Shown: in pieces, positions 1 through 7,493 of the stretch
How positions within the stretch are numbered: position 1 is the first letter of the stretch
How the letters are laid out: every line of letters begins with the position of its first letter
Source of the DNA: CAVPMN01 sp963706425
GTDB lineage: Bacteria > Actinomycetota > Acidimicrobiia > Acidimicrobiales > Acidimicrobilacustridaceae
NCBI GenBank assembly: GCA_963706425.1
Contig: CAVPMN010000020.1
Location: 868,001-932,000, forward strand
DNA length: 64,000 bases
Direction of reading: 5' to 3'
The notes under the pieces: generated by a model
The model's input: the letters and a program-made list of their open reading frames with translations, nothing else
Told to the model about the DNA's origin: nothing
The model's database searches: none
Translations under genes and position numbers: made by a program

Positions 1-723
1 GACCATGCGCACCCGAGCGCCCCGGGCGCCGACGCACGCGCCGACCGGGTCGACGTTGTTGTCGTTGGACCACACGGCGATCTTCGTGCGCGCCCCGGGC
101 TCGCGAGCGCAGGCCTTGATCTCGACGACCCCGTCGGCGATCTCGGGCACTTCGAGCTCGAAGAGGCGCTTGATGAGACCGGGGTGGGTGCGGCTGACGA
201 CGATCTGCGGGCCTTTCGCCGTCTTGCGGACCTCGACGATGTAGGCCTTCACCCGCGCGCCGGGCTCGGGCTTCTCGTAGGGCACCTGCTCGGCCTGAGG
301 CAACAGCGCCTCCACGCGGCCGAGGTCGAGCAGCGTGTAGCGGCTGTCGGTCTGCTGGATGATGCCGGTGACGATGTCGCCCTCGCGCCCCGCATACTCC
401 TCGTACTTCATCTCGCGCTCGACTTCACGGATGCGCTGGCTCATCACCTGCTTGGCCGTCTGGGCGGCGATACGGCCGAAGTCGTCGGGAGTGACGTCGA
501 ACTCCTCGCCGATCGGCTCGCCGTCCTCGTCGAGCTCCTGGGCCATGACCCGGAACTCGACCGTGTCGGGGTCGATCGTGACCCAGGCGTACTCGTGGGC
601 GTCGGGCAGGCGCTTGTAGGCCGACTCGAGTGCGTCGGCGAGCGCGCCGAACAGCGTGTCGACCGAGATGCCCTTGTCGACTGCCAGGGCTTGCAGCGCG
701 TCCATCAGATCGGGATTGCTCAT
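1..723 (-). CDS. nusA: Transcription factor NusA, 5' part (cut by window edge)
   Basis: Elongation, termination and antitermination factor that rides on RNA polymerase. Only the first 241 codons are present. Visible parts are the RNAP-binding N-terminal domain (residues 1-110), an S1 RNA-binding domain (about 112-180) and the start of KH1, where DPVGACVGARGARV (225-238) matches the family hallmark. The ATG at 723 follows rimP in the usual rimP-nusA order. As given, the rimP frame runs into this ATG without a stop, giving one continuous frame from 1269 to the edge; a shifted rimP frame ends in TGA overlapping this start as ATGA, which is the ordinary coupled arrangement. Identity is secure; the fusion is doubtful. 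Confidence 0.95.
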   Translation of the reverse strand, partial: MSNPDLMDALQALAVDKGISVDTLFGALADALESAYKRLPDAHEYAWVTIDPDTVEFRVMAQELDEDGEPIGEEFDVTPDDFGRIAAQTAKQVMSQRIREVEREMKYEEYAGREGDIVTGIIQQTDSRYTLLDLGRVEALLPQAEQVPYEKPEPGARVKAYIVEVRKTAKGPQIVVSRTHPGLIKRLFELEVPEIADGVVEIKACAREPGARTKIAVWSNDNNVDPVGACVGARGARVRMV

Positions 724-1269
724 GAGGCCTTGACCTTTTGTGTCTTCCTGCTCGTCTTCGTCGTCTTGGCGTCTTGCCGGGCTTGGCGGTCTTGCCGGCT
801 TGCCGGGCTTGGGGGTGGGCCCCCAGTCGAAGACCGTGCGCGCCTTGTCGATGTCGCCGTAGGTCAGGCTGACCACGTCGCCACCGGCTCCGTCGACGGC
901 CAGCTCGACATGATCGTCGGTGGCCCGCTGCAGCACGCCGGCGAGCCGCCGCGGGCCGTCGAACGTGGCCACGGTCTTGATGGTGACATCGTGGCCGACC
1001 GCCCAGACGAAGTGGGCGGGGGTGCGCAGCGCCCGCTCGAGCCCGGGGCTCGACACCTCGAGCGTGTAGCGGCCTGAGATCGGATCGTCCTCGTCGAGGG
1101 CTCGGGAGATGCTGCGGGTGAGGGCCGCGATGGCGCCGATGTCGACACCGCCGTCACGATCGACCGCCACCCGGAGGACGCCGCCGGCGTGCTCGAGGTC
1201 GAACAGGTCGAGGCCGGCCTCGGCGACGAGGGGCTCGACGACGGTTCGTACTCGCTCTGACACGCTCAT
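720..1269 (-). CDS. rimP: Ribosome maturation factor RimP (3' tail frame-disrupted)
   Basis: Cytoplasmic factor for 30S subunit maturation. From ATG 1269 the protein shows the RimP fold, including YTLEVSSPGLERAL and the C-terminal Sm-like part ending near TVFDWGPTPKPGK. Beyond that, the frame continues through a Pro/Arg/Asp-rich linker into nusA with no stop. Reading the same bases in the two other frames in turn gives a Lys-rich tail (GKTAKPGK then AKTTKTSRKTQKVKAS) that ends in TGA at 722-720, overlapping the nusA ATG. That pattern is what two single-base deletions (near 797 and near 771) would produce, so I place the stop at 720. If the sequence is right, RimP and NusA are one polypeptide. 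Confidence 0.85.
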
Positions 1270-1357
1270 CGATCCACCTCCTCTTTGCTCGCGGCGCTGG
1301 CCTGGCCCATTGCTCGCTGCCCTAAACCGGGTGCCGAACTGGGCCCTAGTGACAAGA

Positions 1358-1382
1358 AAGGCGTGGGCAAAGCCCACGCCTT
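1358..1382 (-). terminator. Rho-independent terminator after proS
   Basis: Perfect 11-bp stem with a 3-base loop. In the proS sense it reads AAGGCGTGGGC, loop TTT, GCCCACGCCTT, followed by TCTTG, a partial T tract. It lies 37 bases past the proS stop and before rimP, so it separates the two transcription units. Confidence 0.7.
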
Positions 1383-1418
1383 CGCTCGGTTCGAACGGAT
1401 TGGCCCTGCGAGTATAGA

Positions 1419-2831
1419 TCAATACGCCCGGGCGACCACCGCCACGAGGTCGGCCTCGGCGTCGGACTCGGGCACCGACCCGTCAGGCCGCAGAAGACAG
1501 CGCACGGTGACTCCCTGACCCGCCAGCGTGGTCTCCCCGTCGTCGCCGAGCGCCGACCAGGGCAGCCGGGCCCAACCGGTGGCAGCTGCTTCGGCGGCAT
1601 CGGCCAGGTTGGTGACGTCGGCGGTGCGCTCCTCCCGGCGACGCTCGGCGTCGGCCAGCAGGGCCGCCTGCTGATCGTCGAGGGCGCGGCGCACCGCGCT
1701 GGATGCGTCCGACAGCGAGATCGGAGTCTTCGAGCCCCGGAGCCGGTCGACCAGCGTGACCGAGCCCTCGGCCAGGTCGCGGGGGCCCAACTCGAGTCGC
1801 ACGGGCACACCTTTGAGCTCCCAGTCAGTGGCCCGCCGCCCGAGGGAGAGGTCGGTGCGGTCGTCGAGCGTCACCCTGATCCCGGCGGCGCGGAGCTCGT
1901 CGGCCAGACCGCGGGCCCGATCGACCACGCCTTCGTCGTCGCGGACCGCCAACACCACCACCTGCACGGGAGCGAGTCGGGGGGGCAGCCGCAACCCGTT
2001 GTCGTCGCCGTGGCACATGATGAGACCGCCGAGCATCCTCGTCGACACCCCCCACGACGTCGTCCAGGCCAGCTCCTGGCTGCCGGTGTCGGCCAGGTAC
2101 GCGATGCCGAACGCCTTGGCGAAGTTCTGGCCCAGCTCGTGGCTGGTGCCCATCTGCAGCGCTTTGCCGTCGCCGGTCATGCTCTCGCAGGTGAGCGTGT
2201 TGGTGGCCCCGGCGAAGCGCTCCCGGCGGGTCTTGCGGCCCACCACCACGGGGATGGCGAGCACGTTGCGCATGAAGTCCTCGTAGACGTCGTGCAGGAT
2301 GCGCACCGCGTAGGCCCGGGCGTCCTGCTCGGTGGCGTGGGCGGTGTGACCCTCCTGCCAGAGGAACTCGCTCGTGCGCAGGAACAGCCGAGGGCGCAGC
2401 TCCCAACGCACCACGTTGGCCCATTGGTTGAGCAGCAGGGGGAGGTCTCGGTAGCTCTGGATCCACTTGGCCATGAACTCGCCGATCACGGTCTCGCTGG
2501 TGGGGCGCACGACGATGGGCTCGTCGAGCTCCTTGCCGCCGGCGACGGTCACCACGGCCAGCTCGGGGCTGAAGCCCTCGACGTGCTCGGCCTCGCGCTG
2601 CAGGTACGACTCGGGGATGAAGAGGGGAAAGTAGGCGTTCTGGGCGCCGGCATCCTTGATGCGGGCATCGACCTCGGCCTGCATGCGCTCCCAGATGGCG
2701 TAGCCGTAAGGGCGGATGACCATCGTGCCCCGTACCGGCCCGTTGTCGGCCAGCTCCGCCTTGTTGATGACGTCCTGGTACCAGCGGGGGAAGTCGTCCG
2801 CCTGGGGGGTGAGTACGGGGGCCTTGGCCAT
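1419..2831 (-). CDS. proS: Prolyl-tRNA synthetase, short archaeal/eukaryote-like type
   Basis: Class II aminoacyl-tRNA synthetase that charges tRNA-Pro. The 470-residue protein has motif 1 around GTMVIRPYGYAIWERMQ (35-51), motif 2 in VVRWELRPRLFLRTSEF, the Pro-specific HELGQNFAKAFG region and motif 3 near GLIMCHGDDNGLRLPPR, followed by an anticodon-binding domain. It lacks the large editing insertion of the E. coli-type enzyme, which identifies the ProS type 3 group. ATG 2831 has no good Shine-Dalgarno sequence but a TANNNT box 8 bases upstream, suggesting a leaderless mRNA. A terminator follows the gene. Confidence 0.95.
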   Translation of the reverse strand: MAKAPVLTPQADDFPRWYQDVINKAELADNGPVRGTMVIRPYGYAIWERMQAEVDARIKDAGAQNAYFPLFIPESYLQREAEHVEGFSPELAVVTVAGGKELDEPIVVRPTSETVIGEFMAKWIQSYRDLPLLLNQWANVVRWELRPRLFLRTSEFLWQEGHTAHATEQDARAYAVRILHDVYEDFMRNVLAIPVVVGRKTRRERFAGATNTLTCESMTGDGKALQMGTSHELGQNFAKAFGIAYLADTGSQELAWTTSWGVSTRMLGGLIMCHGDDNGLRLPPRLAPVQVVVLAVRDDEGVVDRARGLADELRAAGIRVTLDDRTDLSLGRRATDWELKGVPVRLELGPRDLAEGSVTLVDRLRGSKTPISLSDASSAVRRALDDQQAALLADAERRREERTADVTNLADAAEAAATGWARLPWSALGDDGETTLAGQGVTVRCLLRPDGSVPESDAEADLVAVVARAY

Positions 2832-2839
2832 AGCGCCGC

Positions 2840-2845
2840 AGGCTA
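2840..2845 (-). promoter_or_regulatory. Putative -10 box of leaderless proS promoter
   Basis: TAGCCT in the proS sense, 8 bases before the ATG. The implied transcription start falls within a base or two of the start codon, and no Shine-Dalgarno sequence is present. Confidence 0.45.
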
Positions 2846-2929
2846 GCCAAGCGGGTCGTACCGCCTAGCACTCGTTGTGCTGCGTTGCGGACGCGGCCCT
2901 CCGTCGACCGCCCCGTGGACTCCTTTTCG

Positions 2930-2996
2930 CGCCACGTTGAGCGAATCGCTCGAAGTTTCGCCAAGCGAAGGAGATAGCGATTCGCTCAACGTGGCG
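2930..2996. repeat. Long palindrome, 21-bp perfect arms
   Basis: Arms 2930-2950 and 2976-2996 are perfect reverse complements (core TTGAGCGAATCGCT). The 25-base spacer holds a second small stem, TTCGC-CAA-GCGAA (2957-2969). It lies between the divergent starts of proS (2831) and the small gene at 3118, about 85 bases upstream of proS and 120 upstream of the other. It could be a cruciform, an operator or an RNA hairpin; nothing in the sequence decides. The rest of 2846-3117 shows no gene. Confidence 0.8.
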
Positions 2997-3117
2997 GTGG
3001 TGGTCGGGCGCGAACGGCTCCGCGGTCGGATGCGTCGATGCGCTGTCAGTGGCGATCGATACGGTGGGCCGGCCTCCCCCACGAACCCTGGAACACCGCA
3101 GATCGAAGGGGAGCGAC

Positions 3118-3471
3118 ATGGAACCGACCCGAGTGGACGACCTGCCGGAGGTGCGGGGCCTGGCACTGCGCTACGCGGTGCTGTTGGTGCTGGCCCGATC
3201 CCGCCAGACCCTGCGCATCGGGGAGATCGTCGACGAACTGGCCGAGCTGGGCGTGCGCCCCGGCGGCACACAGCCGGCCCACAAGGTGGTGGCCGACGCC
3301 ATGCGATGGGAGCTCCGCCGGTACCGCGTGCTCCGGATCAAACGCGGGTCCTATCGGCTCTGCAGAACGCTCTCGGCGAGCACCCGCCGACGAGCCACCG
3401 CAAGCCTCCGGTCGGCCGTCAGTGCCAGCGCAGGGGCCGAAGCGGTCAGGAGCGATCGATCTGGCGGATGA
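3118..3471 (+). CDS. Small winged-helix-like DNA-binding protein, unknown function
   Basis: A 117-residue protein that I cannot name. ATG 3118 has a strong Shine-Dalgarno sequence (GAAGGGGAG, 3105-3113, spacing 4). Residues about 15-85 look like a winged helix-turn-helix: a first helix LRYAVLLVLARSR, a helix with GEIVDELAELG, a basic recognition-like helix KVVADAMRWELRR and a beta wing RVLRIKRGSYRL. The C-terminal tail is Arg/Ser/Ala-rich. The fold resembles the N-terminal DNA-binding part of AbiEi-type antitoxins, but no toxin neighbours it. It is the only plus-strand gene in the first 19 kb and lies downstream of the 2930-2996 palindrome. Its last 26 bases overlap the 3' end of convergent ispG. 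Coding is likely from the RBS and composition; function is inference. Confidence 0.65.
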   Translation: MEPTRVDDLPEVRGLALRYAVLLVLARSRQTLRIGEIVDELAELGVRPGGTQPAHKVVADAMRWELRRYRVLRIKRGSYRLCRTLSASTRRRATASLRSAVSASAGAEAVRSDRSGG

Positions 3472-4669
3472 TCTCGACGCGCTCCTCGCTCTGGTTGGCG
3501 TCGTCGCCCTGCTCGACGAGCAGCGCCTGGCGATCCTTCTCCGCTTCGGCGGCGGCGCCCTCGTCGGCCCGGCGCAGCGCCTCCTCGACCCCGTCGTGGG
3601 CGATGATCTCGGCCCATTCCACGAGCGCCTCGACCATCTGGTCTTCGGGCACCACCTTGACCACGTTGCCCTTCACGAAGAGATGGCCCCGACGGCGGCC
3701 GGCCGCGATGCCGAGGTCGGCCTCGCGCGCCTCGCCCGGTCCGTTCACCACGCAACCCATGACCGCCACCTGGATCGGTAGCTGCATCGTCTCGAGCGCC
3801 TCCTGGGCGGCGCGCGCCACCTCGATGACGTCGACCTCGGCCCGGCCACACGACGGGCAGGCGATGAGGTCGAGGCCCTTGCGCTCGCGCAACCCCATCG
3901 CCTCGAGCAGCTGGCGGCCGGCGCGGGCTTCTTCGACCGGATCGGCGGTGAGCGAGTAGCGGATGGTGTCGCCGATGCCCTCGGCTAGCAGGGTGGCGAT
4001 GCCCGCAGTGGCCTTCACCAAGCCTGCGGGCGGAGGCCCCGCCTCGGTGACACCGAGATGCAGCGGATGGTCGACCGTCTCCGAGAGCAGCCGGTAGGCG
4101 TCGATCATGAGCGGCACGTTCGAGGCCTTCACCGAGATCTTCACGTCGTCGAAGCCGACCTCGGCGAAGTGGGCCAACTCGAGCTGAGCCGATTCGACCA
4201 TGGCCTCGGGCGTGACGCCGCCGTGCTTCTCGTAGAGCGCCGGATCGAGCGAGCCGCCGTTGACCCCGATGCGGATGGAGATGCCCCGATCACGAGCTTC
4301 GGCCGCCACCGCCTTGATGTGCTCGGGTCGGCGGATGTTGCCCGGGTTGAGGCGCAGTCCGTGCACCCCGGCCTCGAGCGCCTCGAGGGCCCGCCGGTAC
4401 TGGTTGTGCACGTCGGCGATGATCGGCACCGGCGACCGCGGCACGATGCGGGCCAACCCCTCGGCCGCCTCGCGGTCGTTGCACGTGCAGCGCACGATGT
4501 CGCAGCCCGCACCGGCCAGCGCGTAGATCTGCGCGAGCGTGCCTTCGACGTCGGACGTCTTGGTGGTGGTCATCGACTGCACCGAGATGGGTGCGTCACC
4601 GCCGATCGGCACGTCGCCGACCTTGATCTGTCGGGTCTTGCGACGGTCGTAGCGGGTCTGGTGCTGCAC
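3446..4669 (-). CDS. ispG: 4-hydroxy-3-methylbut-2-enyl diphosphate synthase (flavodoxin-type)
   Basis: Penultimate enzyme of the MEP isoprenoid pathway, converting MEcPP to HMBPP with a [4Fe-4S] cluster. The N-terminal TIM barrel carries ISVQSMTTTKTSD and IADVHNQYRRALEA. The cluster ligands are in CPSCGR and GCVVNGPGE. The length of 407 includes an acidic, probably disordered C-terminal extension of about 40 residues beyond the usual end. It lies 11 bases after rseP in the order cdsA-dxr-rseP-ispG that is common in actinobacteria, with two MEP enzymes (dxr, ispG) in one run. Confidence 0.96.
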   Translation of the reverse strand: MQHQTRYDRRKTRQIKVGDVPIGGDAPISVQSMTTTKTSDVEGTLAQIYALAGAGCDIVRCTCNDREAAEGLARIVPRSPVPIIADVHNQYRRALEALEAGVHGLRLNPGNIRRPEHIKAVAAEARDRGISIRIGVNGGSLDPALYEKHGGVTPEAMVESAQLELAHFAEVGFDDVKISVKASNVPLMIDAYRLLSETVDHPLHLGVTEAGPPPAGLVKATAGIATLLAEGIGDTIRYSLTADPVEEARAGRQLLEAMGLRERKGLDLIACPSCGRAEVDVIEVARAAQEALETMQLPIQVAVMGCVVNGPGEAREADLGIAAGRRRGHLFVKGNVVKVVPEDQMVEALVEWAEIIAHDGVEEALRRADEGAAAEAEKDRQALLVEQGDDANQSEERVEIIRQIDRS

Positions 4670-4680
4670 GGCGCGACCGG

Positions 4681-5466
4681 TCAGGGGCCGAACGGATTCG
4701 GCACCGGGTTGATGATGTCGAGGTAGATCGACGACACACCCAGGCCGACGAGCAGGAACAGCACGGTGTAGGTGACCGGCATGAGCTTGGCCATGTCGAC
4801 CCGGTAGGGACGGCGCTGGATGCGGCCGCGCACCGCCTCGTAGGTGGCCACCGCGGCATGGCCGCCGTCGAGCGGCGGCAGCGGCAGCAGGTTGAACAGG
4901 CCGAGGAAGATGTTGACGAGGATGAGCGTCATCAAGAAGAGCACCGCGCCGCTGTCGGCGGCCTGCGAGCCCAGGCGCACGATGCCGATGATCGAGATCG
5001 GCCGGCTCTCCTGCAGCGTCTGCTCCTCGGCCGACAAGATGGCCTGACCGTTGGGATCGAGGGGCTCGATGGCGGGCGTCTCGCCCTGGCGGGCCTCGGT
5101 GTCGTGCGACGTGGCGACCAACTCGGCATAGCGGCTGAGGCCGGTGGGCGAGAAGACCTTGCCCACGCCCTGCACCGACTGGACGACGATCGACCCGAAC
5201 TCGGTGACCGTGCGCCCGGCGGCTTCGACCGGAGCCAGCCGCTCGCGCGGGGCATCGCCGCGGATGATGCCGAGGAACCCGGCGGCGCCGGCCTCGGGCA
5301 GATCGACAGGCACGGGCACGGTGGTGCGGTAGGCACCAGCGCCCCGCTCGAACTCGATGCGGACCTCGCCGGTGGAGGTGGCGAGCGCCTCGGCGAAGTC
5401 GTCATAGGAGGCCACCGGTTCACCGTCGACCGAGAGGATGCGGTCGCCGTCGCCCAGAGGGGGCAC
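4681..5466 (-). CDS. rseP: Site-2 protease RseP, C-terminal part (broken by frameshift)
   Basis: 3' portion of the M50 intramembrane metalloprotease whose 5' portion is at 5420-6223. It contains the rest of the PDZ region (GDGDRILSVDGEPVASYDDF), then a membrane segment with the third zinc-ligand motif FNLLPLPPLDGGHA and a final transmembrane helix. The open frame extends upstream of 5466 to about 5510. Deleting the single base 5510 joins the two frames as VVLTTTAGWRLNAEGAAA, which reads as a continuous PDZ domain. I infer one intact gene with a one-base insertion; a natural pseudogene is less likely because the rest is well preserved. Confidence 0.85.
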   Translation of the reverse strand: MPPLGDGDRILSVDGEPVASYDDFAEALATSTGEVRIEFERGAGAYRTTVPVPVDLPEAGAAGFLGIIRGDAPRERLAPVEAAGRTVTEFGSIVVQSVQGVGKVFSPTGLSRYAELVATSHDTEARQGETPAIEPLDPNGQAILSAEEQTLQESRPISIIGIVRLGSQAADSGAVLFLMTLILVNIFLGLFNLLPLPPLDGGHAAVATYEAVRGRIQRRPYRVDMAKLMPVTYTVLFLLVGLGVSSIYLDIINPVPNPFGP

Positions 5467-6223
5467 CGCGGCGGCGCCCTCGGCGTTCAGGCGCCAACCG
5501 GCGGTGGTGCGTCAGCACGACCTCTTCGCCACCCCGCTCGACGGTGACGTCGGTGGGTCGCCCGGCGGTCTGGCCCATGGCCGGGCCCAGATCGTCGAAG
5601 TCGTCGATCTGCTGTCCGTTCACGGCGACGATGCGGTCGCCCACCTCGATGCCGGCGGCCGCGGCGGCCGAGCCTTCGACCACTCCTTCGACCGCCCAGT
5701 CGGTGGTGCGACCGAGACCGAACCCGGCGAACACGACGAAGAGGAGCACGGCGGCGATAGCGAAGTTGGCCATCGGACCGCCGAGCACCGTGGCCAGCCG
5801 CTTCGGGTAGGACTGCGCCCGGTAGGTGCGGGCCTCGTCCTCCGGCGCCACCTCCTCGAGGTTGCTCATGCCGATGATGCGCACATAGGCGCCCGCCGGA
5901 ATGGCCTTCAGCCCGTACTCGGTCTCACCTCGCCGGAACGACCAGATGCGAGGGCCGAAGCCGATGAAGAACTCGGTGACCTTCATGCCCGCGCGCTTGG
6001 CGATGACGAAGTGGCCGAGCTCGTGCAGGAAGATCGACACCACGATGGCGAGGATCATGGCCAGCACGCCCCAGCCGGCCAGGTAGCCGAGGGCGCCGAC
6101 GAGGACGGCCACGGTGACCAGCCGAGCCCATCCACCGGCGGTGGTCGGCTCGGGCGTCGCGGGTTGGATCGGGGCGGCGGCGGGGGGCTCGAGGCCGGGG
6201 GGCCGATCGATGGTGTCAGTCAC
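5420..6223 (-). CDS. rseP: Site-2 protease RseP, N-terminal part (broken by frameshift)
   Basis: 5' portion of a membrane-embedded M50 zinc protease that cleaves transmembrane substrates such as anti-sigma factors. After a Pro-rich cytoplasmic start and a transmembrane helix it carries the catalytic HELGHF motif in the second membrane segment, the FFIGFGPRIWSF beta-hairpin, the KAIPAGAYVRI segment and PDZ residues (VNGQQIDDFDDLGPAM). After VVLTHH the frame degenerates into Arg-rich sequence and stops at 5420, while the true continuation is in the next frame (4681-5466). The start overlaps the dxr stop by 8 bases, indicating translational coupling. Confidence 0.88.
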   Translation of the reverse strand: MTDTIDRPPGLEPPAAAPIQPATPEPTTAGGWARLVTVAVLVGALGYLAGWGVLAMILAIVVSIFLHELGHFVIAKRAGMKVTEFFIGFGPRIWSFRRGETEYGLKAIPAGAYVRIIGMSNLEEVAPEDEARTYRAQSYPKRLATVLGGPMANFAIAAVLLFVVFAGFGLGRTTDWAVEGVVEGSAAAAAGIEVGDRIVAVNGQQIDDFDDLGPAMGQTAGRPTDVTVERGGEEVVLTHHRRLAPERRGRRRGAPSGRRRPHPLGRR

Positions 6224-7457
6224 CAGGGGTCCTATCTGCAGGTCGGCCCGTGTGGCGGGGCTGGCGGGAAGTGCGGTGCATCGCTTCGATCAGCTGACCC
6301 GCGACCTGGCGGGCTCGTCGGTCGGCCTCGATGACATCATCGGCAGAACTGGCTCGGGATCCATCATGCCGTGACAGGGTGGCGTCGAGTACCTCGGGGA
6401 TGTCGATCCAGCGGATTTTCCCGTCGAGGAAGGCGGCGACGGCCACCTCGTTGGCGGCGTTGAGCCAGGCGGGAGCCGTCTCGCCCATGCGGCCCGCCTC
6501 GTAGGCCAGGGCGAGGCACGGGAACGCGTCGAGGTCGGGGGCCTCGAAGTCGAGCCGGGCGAGCTGCGTCCAGTCGATGCGCCCGAAGGGGGTCAGCGCC
6601 CGGTCGGGGTAGGCCAGCGCGTAGCCGATGGGCAGGCGCATGTCGGGCAGCGACAGCTGGGCGACCGTGGCGGCATCGGTGAACTCGACCATCGAGTGCA
6701 CGATCGATTGCGGGTGCACCACCACCTCGATCTGGTCGAACCCGATGCCCACGCCCGTCTCGCCTGCGGGCGCACCGAACAGCTCGTGCGCCTCGATGAC
6801 CTCGAGGCCCTTGTTCATCAGGGTCGACGAGTCGACCGTGATCTTCGGGCCCATGCTCCACGTGGGATGGGCGAGCGCCTCGTCGATGGTCACCGACTCG
6901 AGCTCGGCTCGAGATCGGCCCCGGAACGGTCCGCCGCTGGCGGTGAGCACGATGCGAGCCACCCGCCCTGGGAGGTCGTTGGCTCGCAGGCACTGGTGCA
7001 CTGCGCAGTGCTCGCTGTCGACCGGCACGATCTCGGCTCCGGGGGTGCGGCGGGCACGCTGCACCACTGGGCCGGCGGCGATGAGCGACTCCTTGTTGGC
7101 GAGGGCCAACCGGCGGCCGGCCTCGAGCGCGGCCAACGTCACCGAGAGCCCGGCGAAGCCGACCACGCCGTTCACCACGACGTCGGCCTCTTCGGCCAGG
7201 CTGGCCATGGCCTCGGGCCCGGCCCGCACCTCGCAGTCGGGCACCAGGTCGACCAGCGCCCGGCCGGCGTCGGGCTCGGCCACCGCCACCACCTTGGGCC
7301 GGAACTCCTGCACCTGAGCGACGAGCAGATCGAGCCGGCGGCCGCTCGCACCGAGGGCGGTCAGCGAGAAGCGATCGGGCTCCGCCCGCAGCACATCGAG
7401 GGTCTGGGTGCCGATGGAGCCCGTGGATCCGGCCAGGGCCACCCGGGTGCCGGTCAT
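6216..7457 (-). CDS. dxr: 1-deoxy-D-xylulose 5-phosphate reductoisomerase
   Basis: Second MEP-pathway enzyme, rearranging and reducing DXP to MEP with NADPH. The Rossmann start is LAGSTGSIGTQTLDV, followed by ALANKESLIAAG, PVDSEHCA, TASGGPFRG, the substrate loop WSMGPKITVDSSTLMNKG(L) and the C-terminal domain with WLNAANEVAVAAFL. Length (413) is normal with a short polar tail. ATG 7457 has a TACGCT box 8 bases upstream, so it may be leaderless despite lying inside the cdsA-rseP run. As given, the cdsA frame reads through the whole gene in another frame, which I attribute to an indel at the cdsA end. Confidence 0.96.
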   Translation of the reverse strand: MTGTRVALAGSTGSIGTQTLDVLRAEPDRFSLTALGASGRRLDLLVAQVQEFRPKVVAVAEPDAGRALVDLVPDCEVRAGPEAMASLAEEADVVVNGVVGFAGLSVTLAALEAGRRLALANKESLIAAGPVVQRARRTPGAEIVPVDSEHCAVHQCLRANDLPGRVARIVLTASGGPFRGRSRAELESVTIDEALAHPTWSMGPKITVDSSTLMNKGLEVIEAHELFGAPAGETGVGIGFDQIEVVVHPQSIVHSMVEFTDAATVAQLSLPDMRLPIGYALAYPDRALTPFGRIDWTQLARLDFEAPDLDAFPCLALAYEAGRMGETAPAWLNAANEVAVAAFLDGKIRWIDIPEVLDATLSRHDGSRASSADDVIEADRRARQVAGQLIEAMHRTSRQPRHTGRPADRTPGD

Positions 7458-7465
7458 GATCGACC

Positions 7466-7471
7466 AGCGTA
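7466..7471 (-). promoter_or_regulatory. Putative -10 box of leaderless dxr promoter
   Basis: TACGCT in the dxr sense, 8 bases before ATG 7457, with no Shine-Dalgarno sequence between. Confidence 0.4.
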
Positions 7472-7493
7472 CCGAGCAGGAGATCAGGCCGAG

